From Actinosynnema pretiosum (GTDB taxonomy: Bacteria; Actinomycetota; Actinomycetes; Mycobacteriales; Pseudonocardiaceae), in assembly GCF_024171695.1 (NCBI RefSeq), contig NZ_JAMTCF010000002.1, positions 558,001 to 622,000 of the forward strand: 64,000 nt of DNA, in the 5' to 3' direction. A model generated the notes under the pieces. That model did not search any database, was not told the DNA's origin, and was given only the letters and a program-made list of their open reading frames with translations. The translations under genes were made by a program, and so were the position numbers. Positions 8,674 through 19,401 of this stretch are shown here, one piece after another; positions within the stretch are counted from its first letter, which is position 1, and each line of letters begins with the position of its first letter.

Positions 8674-9162
8674 TTAATCCGCGGGGTACACGGCCAGGTA
8701 GATGGCGACGTGCTCGGCGTCCGGGTCGGCGGGCCGGTCGGCCAGCTCATCCAACAACGCCCGGAACCTCCCCATCAGTTCCTGCTGATCCGCCCTGGCC
8801 ACCAGACGGGTCTGCTCCACCCGGTCGACGCCCGCGTCGGCGACCTCGCCGAGGAACGCCTCCAGCAGCGCCTCGCCGACCGACGGGTGCTCCTCGCTCC
8901 AGCTCAGCCGCCAGGACAGGCCGGTCGACAGGTAGGGGATCTCCTTCGCGCCCCGGTTGCCCGCGCGCGGCGGCTGGGCCTCCAGGAAGCCGGTGGCCAC
9001 GAGCTTGCGCACGTGGTGCAGCACCGTGGCGGGGTCCTTGCCGAGCTGCCGCGCCAGTTCCTTGTTGGTGAGCGCGCGGTGGTGCGTCATCCGGATGATG
9101 CGCAGCCGCACCGCCGAGGCCAGCGCGGCGGCCTCCTCCTGCGTCGCGACCCGTTCTCCCAC
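8674..9162 (-). CDS. ArsR-like winged-helix transcriptional regulator
   Basis: About 162 aa. The winged HTH reads LASAVRLRIIRMTHHRALTNKELARQLGKDPATVLHHVRKLV (about residues 12-55), followed by a C-terminal region like those of HTH-20/ArsR proteins that control drug-efflux genes. The GTG at 9162 gives VGERVATQEEAAAL; no better start was seen upstream. It is divergent from the MFS gene, with an 8-8-8 inverted repeat between them, so it probably represses that transporter and itself. The pair interrupts the otherwise conserved hflX-dapF order, suggesting a later insertion. Confidence 0.82.
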   Translation of the reverse strand: MGERVATQEEAAALASAVRLRIIRMTHHRALTNKELARQLGKDPATVLHHVRKLVATGFLEAQPPRAGNRGAKEIPYLSTGLSWRLSWSEEHPSVGEALLEAFLGEVADAGVDRVEQTRLVARADQQELMGRFRALLDELADRPADPDAEHVAIYLAVYPAD

Positions 9163-9228
9163 GTCGAACAGGATAGGCGGGCGGTGCGGCGGTGATCGGG
9201 TCCGGCGTCCGGATGGCGGCGCCGCAGA

Positions 9229-9252
9229 AGTGATTGACACTTTCCAATCACT
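9229..9252. promoter_or_regulatory. Operator between ArsR-like regulator and MFS transporter
   Basis: Perfect inverted repeat AGTGATTG (9229-9236), 8-nt spacer, CAATCACT (9245-9252). A TTGACA -35-like hexamer (9234-9239) lies inside it, so bound regulator would block the MFS promoter. The MFS start is only 18 bp further on, implying a very short leader. Confidence 0.75.
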
Positions 9253-9270
9253 GACGTCACACTTCCGGGC

Positions 9271-10521
9271 ATGTCCCTCTGGTCCCACCGCGACTTCCGC
9301 CGCCTCTGGGTCGGCGACACCATCAGCCAGTTCGGCTCCTCGATCGGGTACACCGTCATCCCGCTGCTCGCCGCAGGAGCCCTCGCCGCCACCCCGTTCG
9401 AGATGGGCGTGCTCTCCGCCGCCACCACCGCCGCGTTCCTGGTCATCGGCCTGCCCGCCGGGGTCTGGGTGGACCGGCTGCGGCGCAGACCCGTGATGCT
9501 CACCGCCGACCTGGTCAGGGCCGCGCTGCTGCTGTCCGTCCCGGTCGCCTGGTGGGCCGGGGTGCTCACGCTCGCGCAGCTGGTCGTGGTGTCGCTGCTG
9601 GTCGGCGTGGCCACCGTCATGTTCGACGTCGCCTACCAGTCCTACCTGCCCGCCCTGGTGGGCCGGGACCAGCTGGTTGAGGGCAACACCAAGCTCCAGA
9701 CCAGCCAGTCCGTCGCCCACGTGTCCGGCCCGTCGCTCGCGGGCTTCGCCGCGCAGGCGTTCGGCGCGGCCAACGGCGTGCTCGCCACCGGCGTCGGCTA
9801 CCTGGTCTCGGCGTGGGCGCTGCTGCGCATCCGCACCGCCGAGCCCGAGCCCGACCGGGCCGCGCGGACCGGGCTGGCGAAAGAGATCGGCGAGGGCCTG
9901 CGGTTCGTCTTCGGGGACCGGTCGCTGCGCGCGATCGCGCTGTGCACGGCCACCGCGAACTTCTTCGGCAGCGCGGGCCTCGCGCTCCAGGTGCTGTTCC
10001 TGACCCGCCACCTCGACCTGTCCGAGGGCGCCGCGGGACTGCTGCTCAGCGTCGCGGGCGCGGGCGGCCTGCTCGGCGCGGTCACGGCGGGCTGGTGGAC
10101 CGCGCGGTTCGGCCAGATCCGCACGATCTGGCTAATCCTGCTGGTCACCAACCCGCTCGGGCTGCTCATCCCGCTCGCCGCGCCGGACTGGCGGCTCGGG
10201 CTGTTCGTCGTCGGCGAGCTGGCCGTCGCGTACGGCGGGCTGGTCTACAACATCGCCCAGCTCAGCTACCGGCAGGCGCGCTGCCCCGACCGGCTGCTCG
10301 GCCGGATGAACGCCTCGATCCGGTTCGTGGTCTGGGGCGTCATCCCGCTGGGCGGGCTGCTCGGCGGCGCGCTCGGCGGCTGGATCGGGATCGTGCCGAC
10401 GCTGTGGATCGGGTTCGGCGGGCAGGCGCTGGCCGGGCTGTGGGTCTTCTTCTCCCCGCTGCGCGGCCAGCGCGACCTCGCCGAGGCGCAGACCGCCGAA
10501 CCCGAGAGGTCCCCGTCCTGA
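9271..10521 (+). CDS. MFS transporter (EntS/MFS_3-like exporter)
   Basis: 416-aa integral membrane protein with about 12 hydrophobic segments. It opens MSLWSHRDFRRLWVGDTISQ, which is typical of the MFS_3 group (enterobactin/macrolide-type exporters). The motif-A-like loop VWVDRLRRRPVML follows TM2, and a second, weaker copy GWWTARFGQIRTI lies in the other half. The cargo is unknown. It is expressed divergently from the ArsR-like regulator and ends 31 bp from the convergent dapF. Confidence 0.9.
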   Translation: MSLWSHRDFRRLWVGDTISQFGSSIGYTVIPLLAAGALAATPFEMGVLSAATTAAFLVIGLPAGVWVDRLRRRPVMLTADLVRAALLLSVPVAWWAGVLTLAQLVVVSLLVGVATVMFDVAYQSYLPALVGRDQLVEGNTKLQTSQSVAHVSGPSLAGFAAQAFGAANGVLATGVGYLVSAWALLRIRTAEPEPDRAARTGLAKEIGEGLRFVFGDRSLRAIALCTATANFFGSAGLALQVLFLTRHLDLSEGAAGLLLSVAGAGGLLGAVTAGWWTARFGQIRTIWLILLVTNPLGLLIPLAAPDWRLGLFVVGELAVAYGGLVYNIAQLSYRQARCPDRLLGRMNASIRFVVWGVIPLGGLLGGALGGWIGIVPTLWIGFGGQALAGLWVFFSPLRGQRDLAEAQTAEPERSPS

Positions 10522-10552
10522 GCAGAGCGGCCCTGAGCCGGTCGGGCCCCGG

Positions 10553-11371
10553 CTACAGGGCGTCCCACCAGGACCGGTCGAGCTCACCGCGCGCCAGCAG
10601 CACGGCCGGACCGGTCAGCGTGCTGCCGCCCTCGTCCACCGTCACGCGCACCCGGCCACCGGGGACCAGCACGTCCGCCGCCCCCGTCGCGCGGCCCGTG
10701 CCGCGCAGCCAGGACGCCACCGCCGCCACGGTCCCGGTGCCGCACGAGCGCGTCTCGCCGACGCCCCGCTCGTGCACCCGCATCCGCAGCTCGCCCGCGC
10801 CGTTCATCCCGCCGTCGGCCAGCACGTTCACGAACTCCACGTTCACCCCGGCGGGGAACAGCGCGGCGTCGTGGGAGGGGGCGTCCCGCAGGTCCAGCCC
10901 GGCCACCGGCACGTCGGTCACGCACGCCAGGTGCGGGTTGCCCACGTCCACGCCGACCCCGGCGAACTCCACGCCGCCCAGCACCGCCGTCGACTCCCCG
11001 GTCAGCCGCACCGGGCCCATGCCCACGGTCACCGAGCCGTCCGGGTGGGCGGTCACCGCGCGCTTGCCCGCGCGCGTCGCGATCTCGAACTCGCCTTCAG
11101 GCGCGAGCCCGGCCGACACCAGGTACCGGGCGAACACCCGCACCCCGTTGCCGCACATCTCGGCGATCGACCCGTCCGCGTTGCGGTAGTCCATGAACCA
11201 CGGACCCAGGTCCAGCCGCACCACGCGCAGCACGCCGTCCGCGCCGAGGCCCCGCTGGCGGTCGCACAGCGCCCGCACGCGCCCCTCGGTCAGGTCCAGC
11301 TCGTTGTCGACGTCCGGGAGCACGACGAAGTCGTTCTCCGTGCCGTGCCCCTTGAGGAACTCCACACCCAC
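10553..11371 (-). CDS. dapF: Diaminopimelate epimerase
   Basis: Converts LL- to meso-diaminopimelate for lysine and peptidoglycan synthesis. The 272-aa protein has both catalytic-Cys motifs: MCGNGVRVFARY (general base) and SCGTGTVAA (general acid). FLKGHGTENDFVVLPD at the start and GADGVL also match the family. It is 10 bp downstream of miaA on the same strand and probably in one transcript with it. Confidence 0.97.
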   Translation of the reverse strand: MGVEFLKGHGTENDFVVLPDVDNELDLTEGRVRALCDRQRGLGADGVLRVVRLDLGPWFMDYRNADGSIAEMCGNGVRVFARYLVSAGLAPEGEFEIATRAGKRAVTAHPDGSVTVGMGPVRLTGESTAVLGGVEFAGVGVDVGNPHLACVTDVPVAGLDLRDAPSHDAALFPAGVNVEFVNVLADGGMNGAGELRMRVHERGVGETRSCGTGTVAAVASWLRGTGRATGAADVLVPGGRVRVTVDEGGSTLTGPAVLLARGELDRSWWDAL

Positions 11372-11381
11372 GGGCCCCAGG

Positions 11382-12284
11382 CTACGGGGCCACCCGCGCG
11401 AGCACGTCGTCGACCAGCCCCGGCGACCCGGCGTCGAACCAGGCGACCCGCTTGTCCCGCCGGAACCACGACCGCTGCCTGCGCACGAACCGCCGCGTGC
11501 CGCGCGCGGTCTCCTCGGCCGCCGCCGCGAGGTCGCCGTCGCCGTCGAGCGCGGCCAGCACCTGCTGGTAGCCCAGCGCCCGCGACGCGGTCAGCCCGTC
11601 CCGCAGCCCCACCGCCTCCAGCGCCCGCACCTCGTCCACCAGGCCCCGCTCGAACATCCGCTCCACCCGCAGGTCCACCCGCGCGTCCAGCTCCTCCACC
11701 GCGCGGTCCAGCCCCACCAGCACCGCGCCGTACCGCGCGGGGCCGGGCTTGGGCATGGTCGCCGAGAACGGCCGACCGGTCAGCTCGATGACCTCCAGCG
11801 CCCGCACCACCCGCCGGGTGTTGCCGGGCAGGATCGCGCCCGCCGCCACCGGGTCCAGCGCGGTCAGCCGCCCGTGCAGCGCGCCCGCGCCGACCACCGC
11901 CAGCTCGTCCTCCAGCCGCGCCCGCACCGCCGCGTCCGTGCCGGGGAACTCCAGCTCGTCCAGCACCGCCTGCACGTACAGCCCGGACCCGCCCACCAGC
12001 ACCGGGACCCGGCCCTCGGCCAGCAGCGCCTCCACGGCCGCCCGGCCGTCCCGCTGGTAGGCGGCCACCGAGGCGGTCTCGGTCACGTCCAGCACGTCCA
12101 GCAGGTGGTGCGGCACGCCGCGCCGCTCCTCGGCGGTCGCCTTGGCCGTGCCGATGTCCATGCCCCGGTACAGCTGCATGGAGTCCGCGTTGACGACCTC
12201 CCCGCCCAGGCGCAGCGCCAGCTCCACGGCGAGATCGGTCTTGCCGGTGGCGGTGGGCCCTACGACGGCGATGGGAACGGTCAC
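11382..12284 (-). CDS. miaA: tRNA dimethylallyltransferase
   Basis: Adds dimethylallyl to A37 of tRNAs reading UNN codons; MiaB, encoded nearby, then methylthiolates it. About 300 aa. [20 protein letters not shown] carries the P-loop; [15 protein letters not shown] and the C-terminal [15 protein letters not shown] are family hallmarks. GTG at 12284 overlaps the stop of the upstream gene (GTGA), a translational-coupling arrangement. Confidence 0.97.
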   Translation of the reverse strand: MTVPIAVVGPTATGKTDLAVELALRLGGEVVNADSMQLYRGMDIGTAKATAEERRGVPHHLLDVLDVTETASVAAYQRDGRAAVEALLAEGRVPVLVGGSGLYVQAVLDELEFPGTDAAVRARLEDELAVVGAGALHGRLTALDPVAAGAILPGNTRRVVRALEVIELTGRPFSATMPKPGPARYGAVLVGLDRAVEELDARVDLRVERMFERGLVDEVRALEAVGLRDGLTASRALGYQQVLAALDGDGDLAAAAEETARGTRRFVRRQRSWFRRDKRVAWFDAGSPGLVDDVLARVAP

Positions 12285-12994
12285 GCCCCAGTGTCCCAGA
12301 GCCCCCGCTCCCACACGGCCAGGTGGTAGCCGACCCCGAACGGGGCGTCGAACCACGACCGGGCGCACCGCCACGGACCCGGCACCCCGGCCAGCACCTG
12401 CCAGGCCGCCCGCCCCTGCGCGCCCAGCTCGCGCGCCAGCCCCGCGTCCAGCGCGGCCAGCGCCGCCGGGTCCGCGCCCGCGAGCGCCGAGCGCACCGAG
12501 CCGTCGAACCCCGCCGCCCGCTCGTCCGGTCGCCCCACGGCCCGCTCGCCGTGCCGGGTCGACCCGTCGCCCAGCACCAGCAGCGCGCCCTCGGGGGCCG
12601 AAGCCAACCCCGCACCGAGTTCCGCGCACTCGTCGGCCGGGAGGTCCGGCGGCACCAGCACCACCCGCACGCTCCGCGCGCCCGCCCGCTCCCGCAGCCA
12701 CCCGGCCACGAGCGCGGGCAGCGGCAGCTCCGGGTCCACCGCGCCGGTCGCGTCATCCGACAGGGCGATCCGCACGTCCACGCCGAAGCCCCCGAACGTG
12801 CCGACCGCGCCGGACACCTCGCGCACCGGCCCCGGCGCGACCCCGACCGCCACCCACTCGGCGGAGCGCGCGGCCAGCTCACGTGCCCCTGCCAGGCACG
12901 CGGCGCGCACCGGCTCCGTCTCGGCGACCGCGCCGCCCACCAGTTCGGGCACCAGCAGCGGAGGGTACGGCACCACCGCGACGCGGGAGATCAT
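12281..12994 (-). CDS. Class III extradiol dioxygenase subunit B-like protein (Rv2728c-like)
   Basis: About 237 aa, starting [20 protein letters not shown]. The LigB-like fold is suggested by [27 protein letters not shown] and the ending that places a conserved aromatic patch ([15 protein letters not shown]). The classic LigB metal His residues are not obvious, so enzymatic activity is doubtful. It is conserved just upstream of miaA in actinobacteria and overlaps it here by four bases. A second in-frame ATG 18 bp upstream (13012) is possible. Confidence 0.78.
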   Translation of the reverse strand: MISRVAVVPYPPLLVPELVGGAVAETEPVRAACLAGARELAARSAEWVAVGVAPGPVREVSGAVGTFGGFGVDVRIALSDDATGAVDPELPLPALVAGWLRERAGARSVRVVLVPPDLPADECAELGAGLASAPEGALLVLGDGSTRHGERAVGRPDERAAGFDGSVRSALAGADPAALAALDAGLARELGAQGRAAWQVLAGVPGPWRCARSWFDAPFGVGYHLAVWERGLWDTGA

Positions 12995-13175
12995 GGTTTC
13001 GACGTTACCCATCTGCCACCACCAGTACCGGGTTCGGCCCTGACCTGTTTGAATGCGCGCGGGGTACCGAGGCCGAACTGAACCTGCGGTACCCGGGTGC
13101 TGGGCCCCGCCCTCAGGGCGGGGCGCCCGTGGTCGGCACGGGCACCGAAGTGGGCAGGCGAGGAGGAAGCCGGCG

Positions 13176-14522
13176 ATGACGGAGCACGAGACGACGACCC
13201 CGGAGACCACCGGCGGGACCGGTGCGGACGCGGTGGTCGAGCAGGTGCGGGTGGAAGGCGCGCCCGCGGCGCAGGCCGCGGCCACCCCGCCGGTCCCGGT
13301 GGCGTCGGACCACCCGGAGCGCTGGGGGCGCGTGGACGCGGAGGGCACCGTCTACGTCAAGACCGCGGACGGCGAGCGCGCCGTCGGTTCCTGGCAGGCG
13401 GGCGAGCCCGCCGAGGGGCTGGCGCACTTCGCCCGGCGGTTCGACGACATGCGCACCGAGGTCGAGCTGCTGGTGACGCGGCTGGCGTCGGGCAACGGCG
13501 ACCCCAAGCACGCGCAGACCAGCGCCAAGCACGTGCGGGACGGCCTCGCCGACGCCGCCGTGGTCGGCGACCTGGCCGCGCTCGCCGCGCGGGTCGAGTT
13601 CGTCCTGACCAAGGCCGACGAGGCCATGGAGGCGGCGAAGGTCGCCAAGGACGAGGCTCGGGCCGCCGCTGCCGCGCGCAAGCAGGCGCTGGTCGAGGAA
13701 GCCGAGGTGCTCGCGAACGAGTCCACCCAGTGGAAGTCCGCGGGCGACCGGCTGCGCGCCATCCTGGACGAGTGGAAGACCGTCCGCGGCGTCGACCGGA
13801 AGACCGACGAGGTGCTGTGGCGGCGGTTCTCGAAGGCGCGCGACGCCTTCAACCGGCGCAGGGGCTCGCACTTCGCGGACCTCGACCGGCAGCGCGGCGT
13901 GGCCAAGGGGCGCAAGCAGGAGCTGGTCGAGGAGGCGGAGAAGCTCGTCTCCTCCGACGACTGGGGCCCCACCGCCGGTCGCTACAAGGAGCTCATGGTC
14001 GAGTGGAAGGCCGCCGGGCGCGCGCCCAAGGAGGCCGACGACGCCCTGTGGCAGCGCTTCCGCGCCGCGCAGGACGCGTTCTTCTCGAAGCGCTCCGAGG
14101 CCTTCAACGAGCGGGACGCGGAGTTCTCCTCCAACGCGAAGCTGAAGGAGGAGCTGCTCGCCGAGGCCGAGCAGATCGACCCGTCCGGTGACCTGGAGTC
14201 GGCGCGGCAGCAGCTGTACCGCGTCCAGGAGCGCTGGGACGCGATCGGCAAGGTGCCGCGCGAGCGCATCCGCGAGCTGGAGGGCAAGCTCCGCACGATC
14301 GAGGAGCGGGTCAGGGGCGCGGTCGACGCGCAGTGGCGCCGGTCCGACCCGGAGGCCGAGGCGCGCGTGGCCCAGTTCCGCGAGCGGGTCGAGCAGTTCG
14401 AGGCGCAGGCCGCCAAGGCCAAGGCCTCGGGCGACAAGCGCCGCGCCGAGCAGGCCGAGGCGCAGGCCAAGCAGTGGCGCGAGTGGCTCGCGGCGGCCGA
14501 GCAGGCCGTGGCCAGCCGCTAG
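13176..14522 (+). CDS. DUF349 domain protein
   Basis: 448 aa; ATG 13176 follows AGGAGGA at 13161-13167. After an acidic/Ala-rich N-terminus come three consecutive DUF349 helical repeats, each with a Trp-x-x-Ala/Lys...W.RF core (STQWKSAGDRLRAILDEWK, DWGPTAGRYKELMVEWKAAG, and a third ending RVQERWDAIGKVPRER). A long charged coiled coil rich in Ala, Lys, Glu and Gln ends the protein. Function is unknown; it is conserved next to miaA/miaB in actinobacteria. It has its own promoter region and a strong downstream terminator. Confidence 0.85.
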   Translation: MTEHETTTPETTGGTGADAVVEQVRVEGAPAAQAAATPPVPVASDHPERWGRVDAEGTVYVKTADGERAVGSWQAGEPAEGLAHFARRFDDMRTEVELLVTRLASGNGDPKHAQTSAKHVRDGLADAAVVGDLAALAARVEFVLTKADEAMEAAKVAKDEARAAAAARKQALVEEAEVLANESTQWKSAGDRLRAILDEWKTVRGVDRKTDEVLWRRFSKARDAFNRRRGSHFADLDRQRGVAKGRKQELVEEAEKLVSSDDWGPTAGRYKELMVEWKAAGRAPKEADDALWQRFRAAQDAFFSKRSEAFNERDAEFSSNAKLKEELLAEAEQIDPSGDLESARQQLYRVQERWDAIGKVPRERIRELEGKLRTIEERVRGAVDAQWRRSDPEAEARVAQFRERVEQFEAQAAKAKASGDKRRAEQAEAQAKQWREWLAAAEQAVASR

Positions 14523-14539
14523 TCGTCCCGGCACGTGGC

Positions 14540-14575
14540 AGAGGGGGCGTTCCCGAACACGGGAACGCCCCCTCT
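14540..14575. terminator. Bidirectional-type terminator after the DUF349 gene
   Basis: Perfect 15-bp stem AGAGGGGGCGTTCCC (14540-14554) with its complement at 14561-14575 and a 6-nt loop, between two convergent genes. Confidence 0.85.
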
Positions 14576-14591
14576 CCGCGTCGTGAGCCGC

Positions 14592-15143
14592 TCAGGCCTG
14601 CCCGGACTCCGGGAAGCCGGGGCGGGACACCGCGACCTTCAGCCAGCGCACCAGCAGCACCACCACGGCGACCACGGCGACGATCAGCCCCGCGCCGGGA
14701 CCGGGGCCGGGGTCGTGGCCGTTGGTGGTCTGCGTCGTCCAGATCGACAGCACGCCCACCACCGAGCCCGCGAAGCACGCGAACCCGCTCACCCACGCCA
14801 GCGCCCACCGGCGCAGCACCAGGGTCAGCGCGGACAGCAGCACGCCGCCCACGACGGCGACGACCGCGAACATCCTCGGCACGATCGGCGCCGAGGTCAC
14901 CAGCACCTCGAAGCCGCTGTGCTCCTCCAGCCACGGCAGCACCATCGACACCAGCACCGCCAGCACGCACAGCGCGATCACCAGCGCGCCGGGGCCGGGG
15001 TCGAACCGCTTGGCCGCCGCCCTGCCCACGCCGTCGATCTCGTCGCGCAGCCCGGACACGTCGTCGTCGTGCTGGTCGGACATCGTCTCCCCGGCCGTCC
15101 TCTCCTCGTCCGCCGCGCTGTTCCGCGCACCCGCGCCGCTCAT
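14592..15143 (-). CDS. Four-helix membrane protein (Rv2732c-like)
   Basis: 183 aa, unknown function. A soluble acidic N-terminus (about 50 residues) is followed by four hydrophobic helices ([70 protein letters not shown]). ATG 15143 overlaps the miaB stop (ATGA), so it is probably co-translated with miaB; an internal ATG at MSDQHDDD is the alternative start. The same gene follows miaB in mycobacteria. Confidence 0.8.
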   Translation of the reverse strand: MSGAGARNSAADEERTAGETMSDQHDDDVSGLRDEIDGVGRAAAKRFDPGPGALVIALCVLAVLVSMVLPWLEEHSGFEVLVTSAPIVPRMFAVVAVVGGVLLSALTLVLRRWALAWVSGFACFAGSVVGVLSIWTTQTTNGHDPGPGPGAGLIVAVVAVVVLLVRWLKVAVSRPGFPESGQA

Positions 15144-16615
15144 CCGACCGAGCACCCGCCCACCGCCACCGGCTGCTGCGCGGGCGCGCCGAACGACGGC
15201 AGCCCGAGCGTCACGCCCTGCGTGGTCGGCCGCTCCCCGGCCTCGGAGCGGTCGCCCGCCCTGGTCCGCCGGTGGCTGATCAGCTCGCCGTCGGCGATCA
15301 GGTTGTGCGGCGCGCCGTAGGTGATCACCGTCTCGACCACGTCGCCCGGCCGCACCCGCGCGTCGCCGGGGGTGAAGTGCACGAGCTTGCCGTCGCGGGC
15401 CCGGCCGGACATCCGGTTGGTCTCGGTGTCCTTGCGGCCCTCGCCCGCCGAGGCGAGCACCTCCACGACCTTGCCGACCTGCGCCTTGTTCTCCGCCCAT
15501 GCCAGCTCGTTGACCAGCGTCACCAGCCGGTCGTAGCGCTCCTGGACCACCTGCTTGGGCAGCTGGTCCGGCAGCTCGGCGGCGGGCGTTCCCGGCCGCT
15601 TCGAGTACTGGAACGTGAAGGCGCTGGAGAACCTGGCCTCGCGCACCACGTCCAGGGTGCCCTGGAAGTCCTCCTCGGTCTCGCCGGGGAAGCCCACGAT
15701 GATGTCGGTGGTGATCGCCGCGTCCGGCATGGCCGCGCGCACGTTCTCCAGGATCGACAGGTAGCGGCCGGTCCGGTAGGAGCGGCGCATCTCCTTGAGC
15801 ACCCGGTCCGAACCGGACTGCAGCGGCATGTGCAGCTGGTGGCACACGTTCGGGGTCTCGGCCATCGCCGCGATCACGTCGTCGGTGAAGTCCTTCGGGT
15901 GCGGCGAGGTGAACCGGACCCGCTCCAGGCCCTCCACGTCGCCGCAGGCGCGCAGCAGCTTGCCGAACGCGTGCCGATCGCCGAACTCGACGCCGTAGGA
16001 GTTGACGTTCTGCCCGAGCAGCGTCACCTCCAGCACGCCCTCGGCCACCAGCGCCTGCACCTCGGCCAGCACCTCGCCGGGGCGGCGGTCCTTCTCCTTG
16101 CCGCGCAGCGACGGGACGATGCAGAAGGTGCAGGTGTTGTTGCAGCCCACCGACACCGACACCCAGCCCGAGTACGCCGAGTCGCGGCGGGCGGGCAGCG
16201 TCGACGGGAAGGTCTCCAGCGAGTCCAGGATCTCCACCTGGGCCTCGCGGTTGTGCCTGGCCCGCTCCAGCAGCACCGGCAGCGAGCCGATGTTGTGGGT
16301 GCCGAACACGACGTCCACCCAGGGGGCGCGCTTGACGATCGCGGCCTGGTCCTTCTGGGCGAGGCAGCCGCCGACGGCGATCTGCATGTCCGGGTTGGCG
16401 GCCTTGGCGGGCGCCAGGTGCCCGAGCGTGCCGTACAGCTTGTTGTCGGCGTTCTCCCGCACGGCGCAGGTGTTGAACACGACCACGTCGGCGTCCTCGC
16501 CGCCGGACGCCGCCGCGTAGCCCGCCGCCTCCAGCATCCCGGCCAGCCGCTCCGAGTCGTGCACGTTCATCTGGCACCCGAAAGTGCGGATCTCAAATTT
16601 CTTCGGCCCCTGCAT
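15140..16615 (-). CDS. miaB: tRNA-2-methylthio-N6-dimethylallyladenosine synthase
   Basis: Radical-SAM methylthiotransferase acting after MiaA on tRNA A37. About 491 aa. The N-terminal domain carries the auxiliary-cluster cysteines ([21 protein letters not shown]); the radical-SAM motif CNNTCTFC binds the second [4Fe-4S] cluster; a TRAM domain ([11 protein letters not shown]... to [16 protein letters not shown]) follows. Start ATG 16615 gives [21 protein letters not shown] four codons upstream is possible. Confidence 0.97.
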   Translation of the reverse strand: MQGPKKFEIRTFGCQMNVHDSERLAGMLEAAGYAAASGGEDADVVVFNTCAVRENADNKLYGTLGHLAPAKAANPDMQIAVGGCLAQKDQAAIVKRAPWVDVVFGTHNIGSLPVLLERARHNREAQVEILDSLETFPSTLPARRDSAYSGWVSVSVGCNNTCTFCIVPSLRGKEKDRRPGEVLAEVQALVAEGVLEVTLLGQNVNSYGVEFGDRHAFGKLLRACGDVEGLERVRFTSPHPKDFTDDVIAAMAETPNVCHQLHMPLQSGSDRVLKEMRRSYRTGRYLSILENVRAAMPDAAITTDIIVGFPGETEEDFQGTLDVVREARFSSAFTFQYSKRPGTPAAELPDQLPKQVVQERYDRLVTLVNELAWAENKAQVGKVVEVLASAGEGRKDTETNRMSGRARDGKLVHFTPGDARVRPGDVVETVITYGAPHNLIADGELISHRRTRAGDRSEAGERPTTQGVTLGLPSFGAPAQQPVAVGGCSVG

Positions 16616-17014
16616 CCCGTCCACCCACTCACCATAACCACAGGTCAGCGGGCTGCAAGACCCGCTCGTCCGGCTCAGCGCGCCCCGCCCCGTCGGGCGT
16701 CCCACTCCGAGACCCTTCTCAGGAGCCCCGGCCCGCGCGCACGGGGAAGCGCGCCCTGCGCGCACGCACCGCCCGGTGCACCCGCCCGAGGTAACTCCGG
16801 AGTCCAACAGTGCCACACGCCGCCATCGGGCCGGGGAGCCCACCGGGCAGCGGGCGCCAGTGCCGCCGTGCCCGCCCCGCGAGGGCCGCCCGACCCGCGC
16901 CCGGCAGGGCACTGCGGCCGTCCCGGCGACTACCCCCGGTGACCCGGTGTGACCCGCCGCCCACATCGCCCATCCGGTGGACGCGCGCCCACCCCGACGT
17001 GCGACGATTCGGGT
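16616..17014. other. Intergenic region between divergent miaB and TAXI gene
   Basis: About 400 bp of GC-rich DNA. I see no convincing reading frame, tRNA or long hairpin. It must hold two divergent promoters. Confidence 0.5.
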
Positions 17015-17959
17015 GTGTCGCGAACCCCTGCGGTCGTGCGCGCCGCACTGGCGGCGCTGCTCGCGCTGGCCTCCGTGGCGCTCTCCGGCTGCTCGGGCGA
17101 GTTCGCCTCGGTCCGCCTCACCATCGCCAGCGGCTCGACCGGCGGCGTCTACTCCAAGCTCAGCACCGCGCTCGCGGGCGCCTGGAGCCGCGACCCCGGC
17201 GTCCCCGCGCCCGAGGTGGCCGCCACGGCGGGCTCGCTGGACAACCTGGAGCGGCTGCGCAGCGGTCGCGCCCAGATCGGGTTCAGCGCCGCCGACGCCG
17301 CCCAGTCCGCCGCGTCCGGCCCGCACCGGCTGTACGCGCTGGCCCGGATGCACGACGACTACCTCCAGGTCGTGGTCCGCGGTGACCTGACCGCCACCAA
17401 GGTCGCCGACCTGCGCGGGTTGCGGGTCTCGCTGGGCGCGGTCGACTCGGGCGTGAAGCTGATCTCCGAGCGGCTGCTGTCCGCGGCGGACATCTCGCCC
17501 TCGTCCGACCTGAAGGCCCAGTACCTGTCGCTGGACGCGTCGGTCAGCGCGATGCGCGAGGGCGAGCTGGACGCGTTCTTCTGGTCGGGCGGCGTGCCGA
17601 CCGACCTGGTCACCGACCTGTCCACCAGCGTCGCGCTGCGGATGCTGGACCTGGGCGACGTGCTGCCCGAACTGCGCGAGCGGTGGCCGGTCTACTTCTC
17701 GGCGACCCTGCCCGCCTCGGCCTACGAGCTGCCCGGCGGCCCGGTCACCACCCTGGTGGTGCGCAACTTCCTGCTGGTCAACGACCAGGTCACCGACGAG
17801 GTGGCCACCGCGCTCCTGCGCGGCATGTTCGCCGCGCAGGACGCGCTGGTCGCGGCGAGCCCGGTGGCCCGCTCCATAGAGGCCCGCTCGGCGATCGAGA
17901 CCACGCCGATCCCGCTGCACCCCGGAGCCGTCGCCTACTACCGGGACGTCAAGGTCTGA
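17015..17959 (+). CDS. TAXI-family solute-binding lipoprotein without TRAP permease
   Basis: 314 aa; the GTG at 17015 gives [20 protein letters not shown] followed by the lipobox LSGC, so it should be a lipoprotein on the outer face of the membrane. The mature part matches TAXI proteins: [19 protein letters not shown], then [20 protein letters not shown], then [17 protein letters not shown] proteins normally feed TRAP transporters, but no membrane subunit is encoded here. Instead the neighbour, convergent and 56 bp away, is a histidine kinase/response regulator pair, which suggests a sensing rather than transport role (inference). Confidence 0.88.
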   Translation: MSRTPAVVRAALAALLALASVALSGCSGEFASVRLTIASGSTGGVYSKLSTALAGAWSRDPGVPAPEVAATAGSLDNLERLRSGRAQIGFSAADAAQSAASGPHRLYALARMHDDYLQVVVRGDLTATKVADLRGLRVSLGAVDSGVKLISERLLSAADISPSSDLKAQYLSLDASVSAMREGELDAFFWSGGVPTDLVTDLSTSVALRMLDLGDVLPELRERWPVYFSATLPASAYELPGGPVTTLVVRNFLLVNDQVTDEVATALLRGMFAAQDALVAASPVARSIEARSAIETTPIPLHPGAVAYYRDVKV

Positions 17960-18015
17960 CGGCGGCGGGGCGGGCGCCCCTGGCCCGACGCCCCTGGCCC
18001 GCCGCCTGCCCGGCG

Positions 18016-19401
18016 TCACCCGGAAGCGGGAAAGTCCACCTCGACGCCCAGGCCGCCCTCGTCGCCCCGGAACAGCCGCACCCGGCCGCCGACCCGCTCC
18101 ACGATCCGCCGCACGATCGACAGCCCCAGCCCCGAGCCCGCCACGTTCTGGTGCGAGGGCGAGCGCCAGAACCGGTCGGTGGCCCGCTCCATCTCCTCCC
18201 CGTCCAGGCCGGGGCCCTCGTCCACCACCGAGATCCGCACCCGGCCGTCGGCCCGCCGCACCACCACGTGCACGAGCGTGCCCTCGGCGGTGAACTTCAG
18301 CGCGTTGTCGAGCAGCGCGTCCAGCACCGTCTCCACCCCCCTCGGCGGGGCCAGCGCCACCCGTCCGGGTTCACCCCCGAGCACCAGGTGCACGTCGCGG
18401 GCGGTCGCGGCGGGCATCCACGCGGTCAGCCTGCCCGCCACCGCCCGGTCCACGTCCACCTCGACCGGGGCGACCGAGGACGACTCGGCGCGGGCCATCG
18501 CCAGCATCTCGTCCAGGATGCGGTTGAGCCGGTTCGCCTCGGCGAGCGCCGCCGCCTGGTGCGGCCTGCCCTCCTCGGTGACCGCGTCCTCCAGGTTCGA
18601 CAGCCGCAGCTTCAGCGCGGTCAGCGGGTTGCGCAGCTGGTGCGAGGCGTCGGCCACGAACGCCCGCTGGGCGGCCAGCACGTCGCCGACGCTGGCCGCC
18701 ATCTGGTCGAACGAGCGCCCGAGCTGCCGCAGCTCGGGCGGCCCCGACGAGCCGCCCACCGGCGGCACCGGCCTGCCCGAGACGATCGCGCCGACCAGCC
18801 CGCCGGTCGCGTCGTCCAGCGCCCGCACCGGGCGCAGCATCCAGCGCACCAGCGGCAGCGCCGCGAGCACCGCCAGCGCCAGCGCGCCGAGCGCCCCGGC
18901 CAGTATCGCCAGCCACCACAGGGCGACCCCCGTCCTGGTCTTGCCGGTGGGGGAGAAGGTCACCACGGCGCCGCGCACCTCGCCGTCGACCAGCACCGGC
19001 TCGGCCACCACCAGCGGGTCGTCCTGCCACGGCATCACCAGGTCGGGGTTGCTCGGCAGTCGCCCGGCCAGGGCGCCCCGGACCGTCTCCTGCACCGCCG
19101 GTGACGACAGATCGGGCTCCCGCTCAGCGGTGGACAGGGCAACCGCGCCGTCACGCCCCAGCAACACGACGTCGATCCCGTAAAGCTCTGAATAACGCTC
19201 GAGCTCGGGGAGCACGACCTTCGGCTGGTCGTCGATGACGGGCCGCTGCACCAGCGAGGCGAACCGCGCGGTGTCGGTCAGCCGGTCGAGGAACATCTCC
19301 TGCTGCTCGGTCGCGGCGACCCCGCGACCGAGCGGCACACCCATCCCCACCAGCACCAGCACCACCAGGGCGAGCACCACGCCGAGCAGCCTGGAGCGCA
19401 C
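18016..19401 (-). CDS. Sensor histidine kinase
   Basis: 461 aa, membrane bound. TM1 is about residues 4-24, the extracytoplasmic domain about 30-158, TM2 about 160-185, followed by a HAMP-like linker. The dimerisation box [15 protein letters not shown] has the phospho-acceptor His254. ATP-binding motifs are N (LLDNALKF), G1 (DEGPGLD) and G2 (GSGLGLSI). The start GTG abuts the response-regulator stop, so the two are co-translated. The convergent TAXI lipoprotein is a candidate ligand-binding partner. The regulator is divergent from gluABCD, a candidate target. Confidence 0.95.
   Translation of the reverse strand: MRSRLLGVVLALVVLVLVGMGVPLGRGVAATEQQEMFLDRLTDTARFASLVQRPVIDDQPKVVLPELERYSELYGIDVVLLGRDGAVALSTAEREPDLSSPAVQETVRGALAGRLPSNPDLVMPWQDDPLVVAEPVLVDGEVRGAVVTFSPTGKTRTGVALWWLAILAGALGALALAVLAALPLVRWMLRPVRALDDATGGLVGAIVSGRPVPPVGGSSGPPELRQLGRSFDQMAASVGDVLAAQRAFVADASHQLRNPLTALKLRLSNLEDAVTEEGRPHQAAALAEANRLNRILDEMLAMARAESSSVAPVEVDVDRAVAGRLTAWMPAATARDVHLVLGGEPGRVALAPPRGVETVLDALLDNALKFTAEGTLVHVVVRRADGRVRISVVDEGPGLDGEEMERATDRFWRSPSHQNVAGSGLGLSIVRRIVERVGGRVRLFRGDEGGLGVEVDFPASG

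Noticed and set aside
17015..17959. Complete TRAP transporter
   Set aside because: Only the TAXI binding protein is present; no DctQ/DctM-like membrane genes in the neighbourhood.
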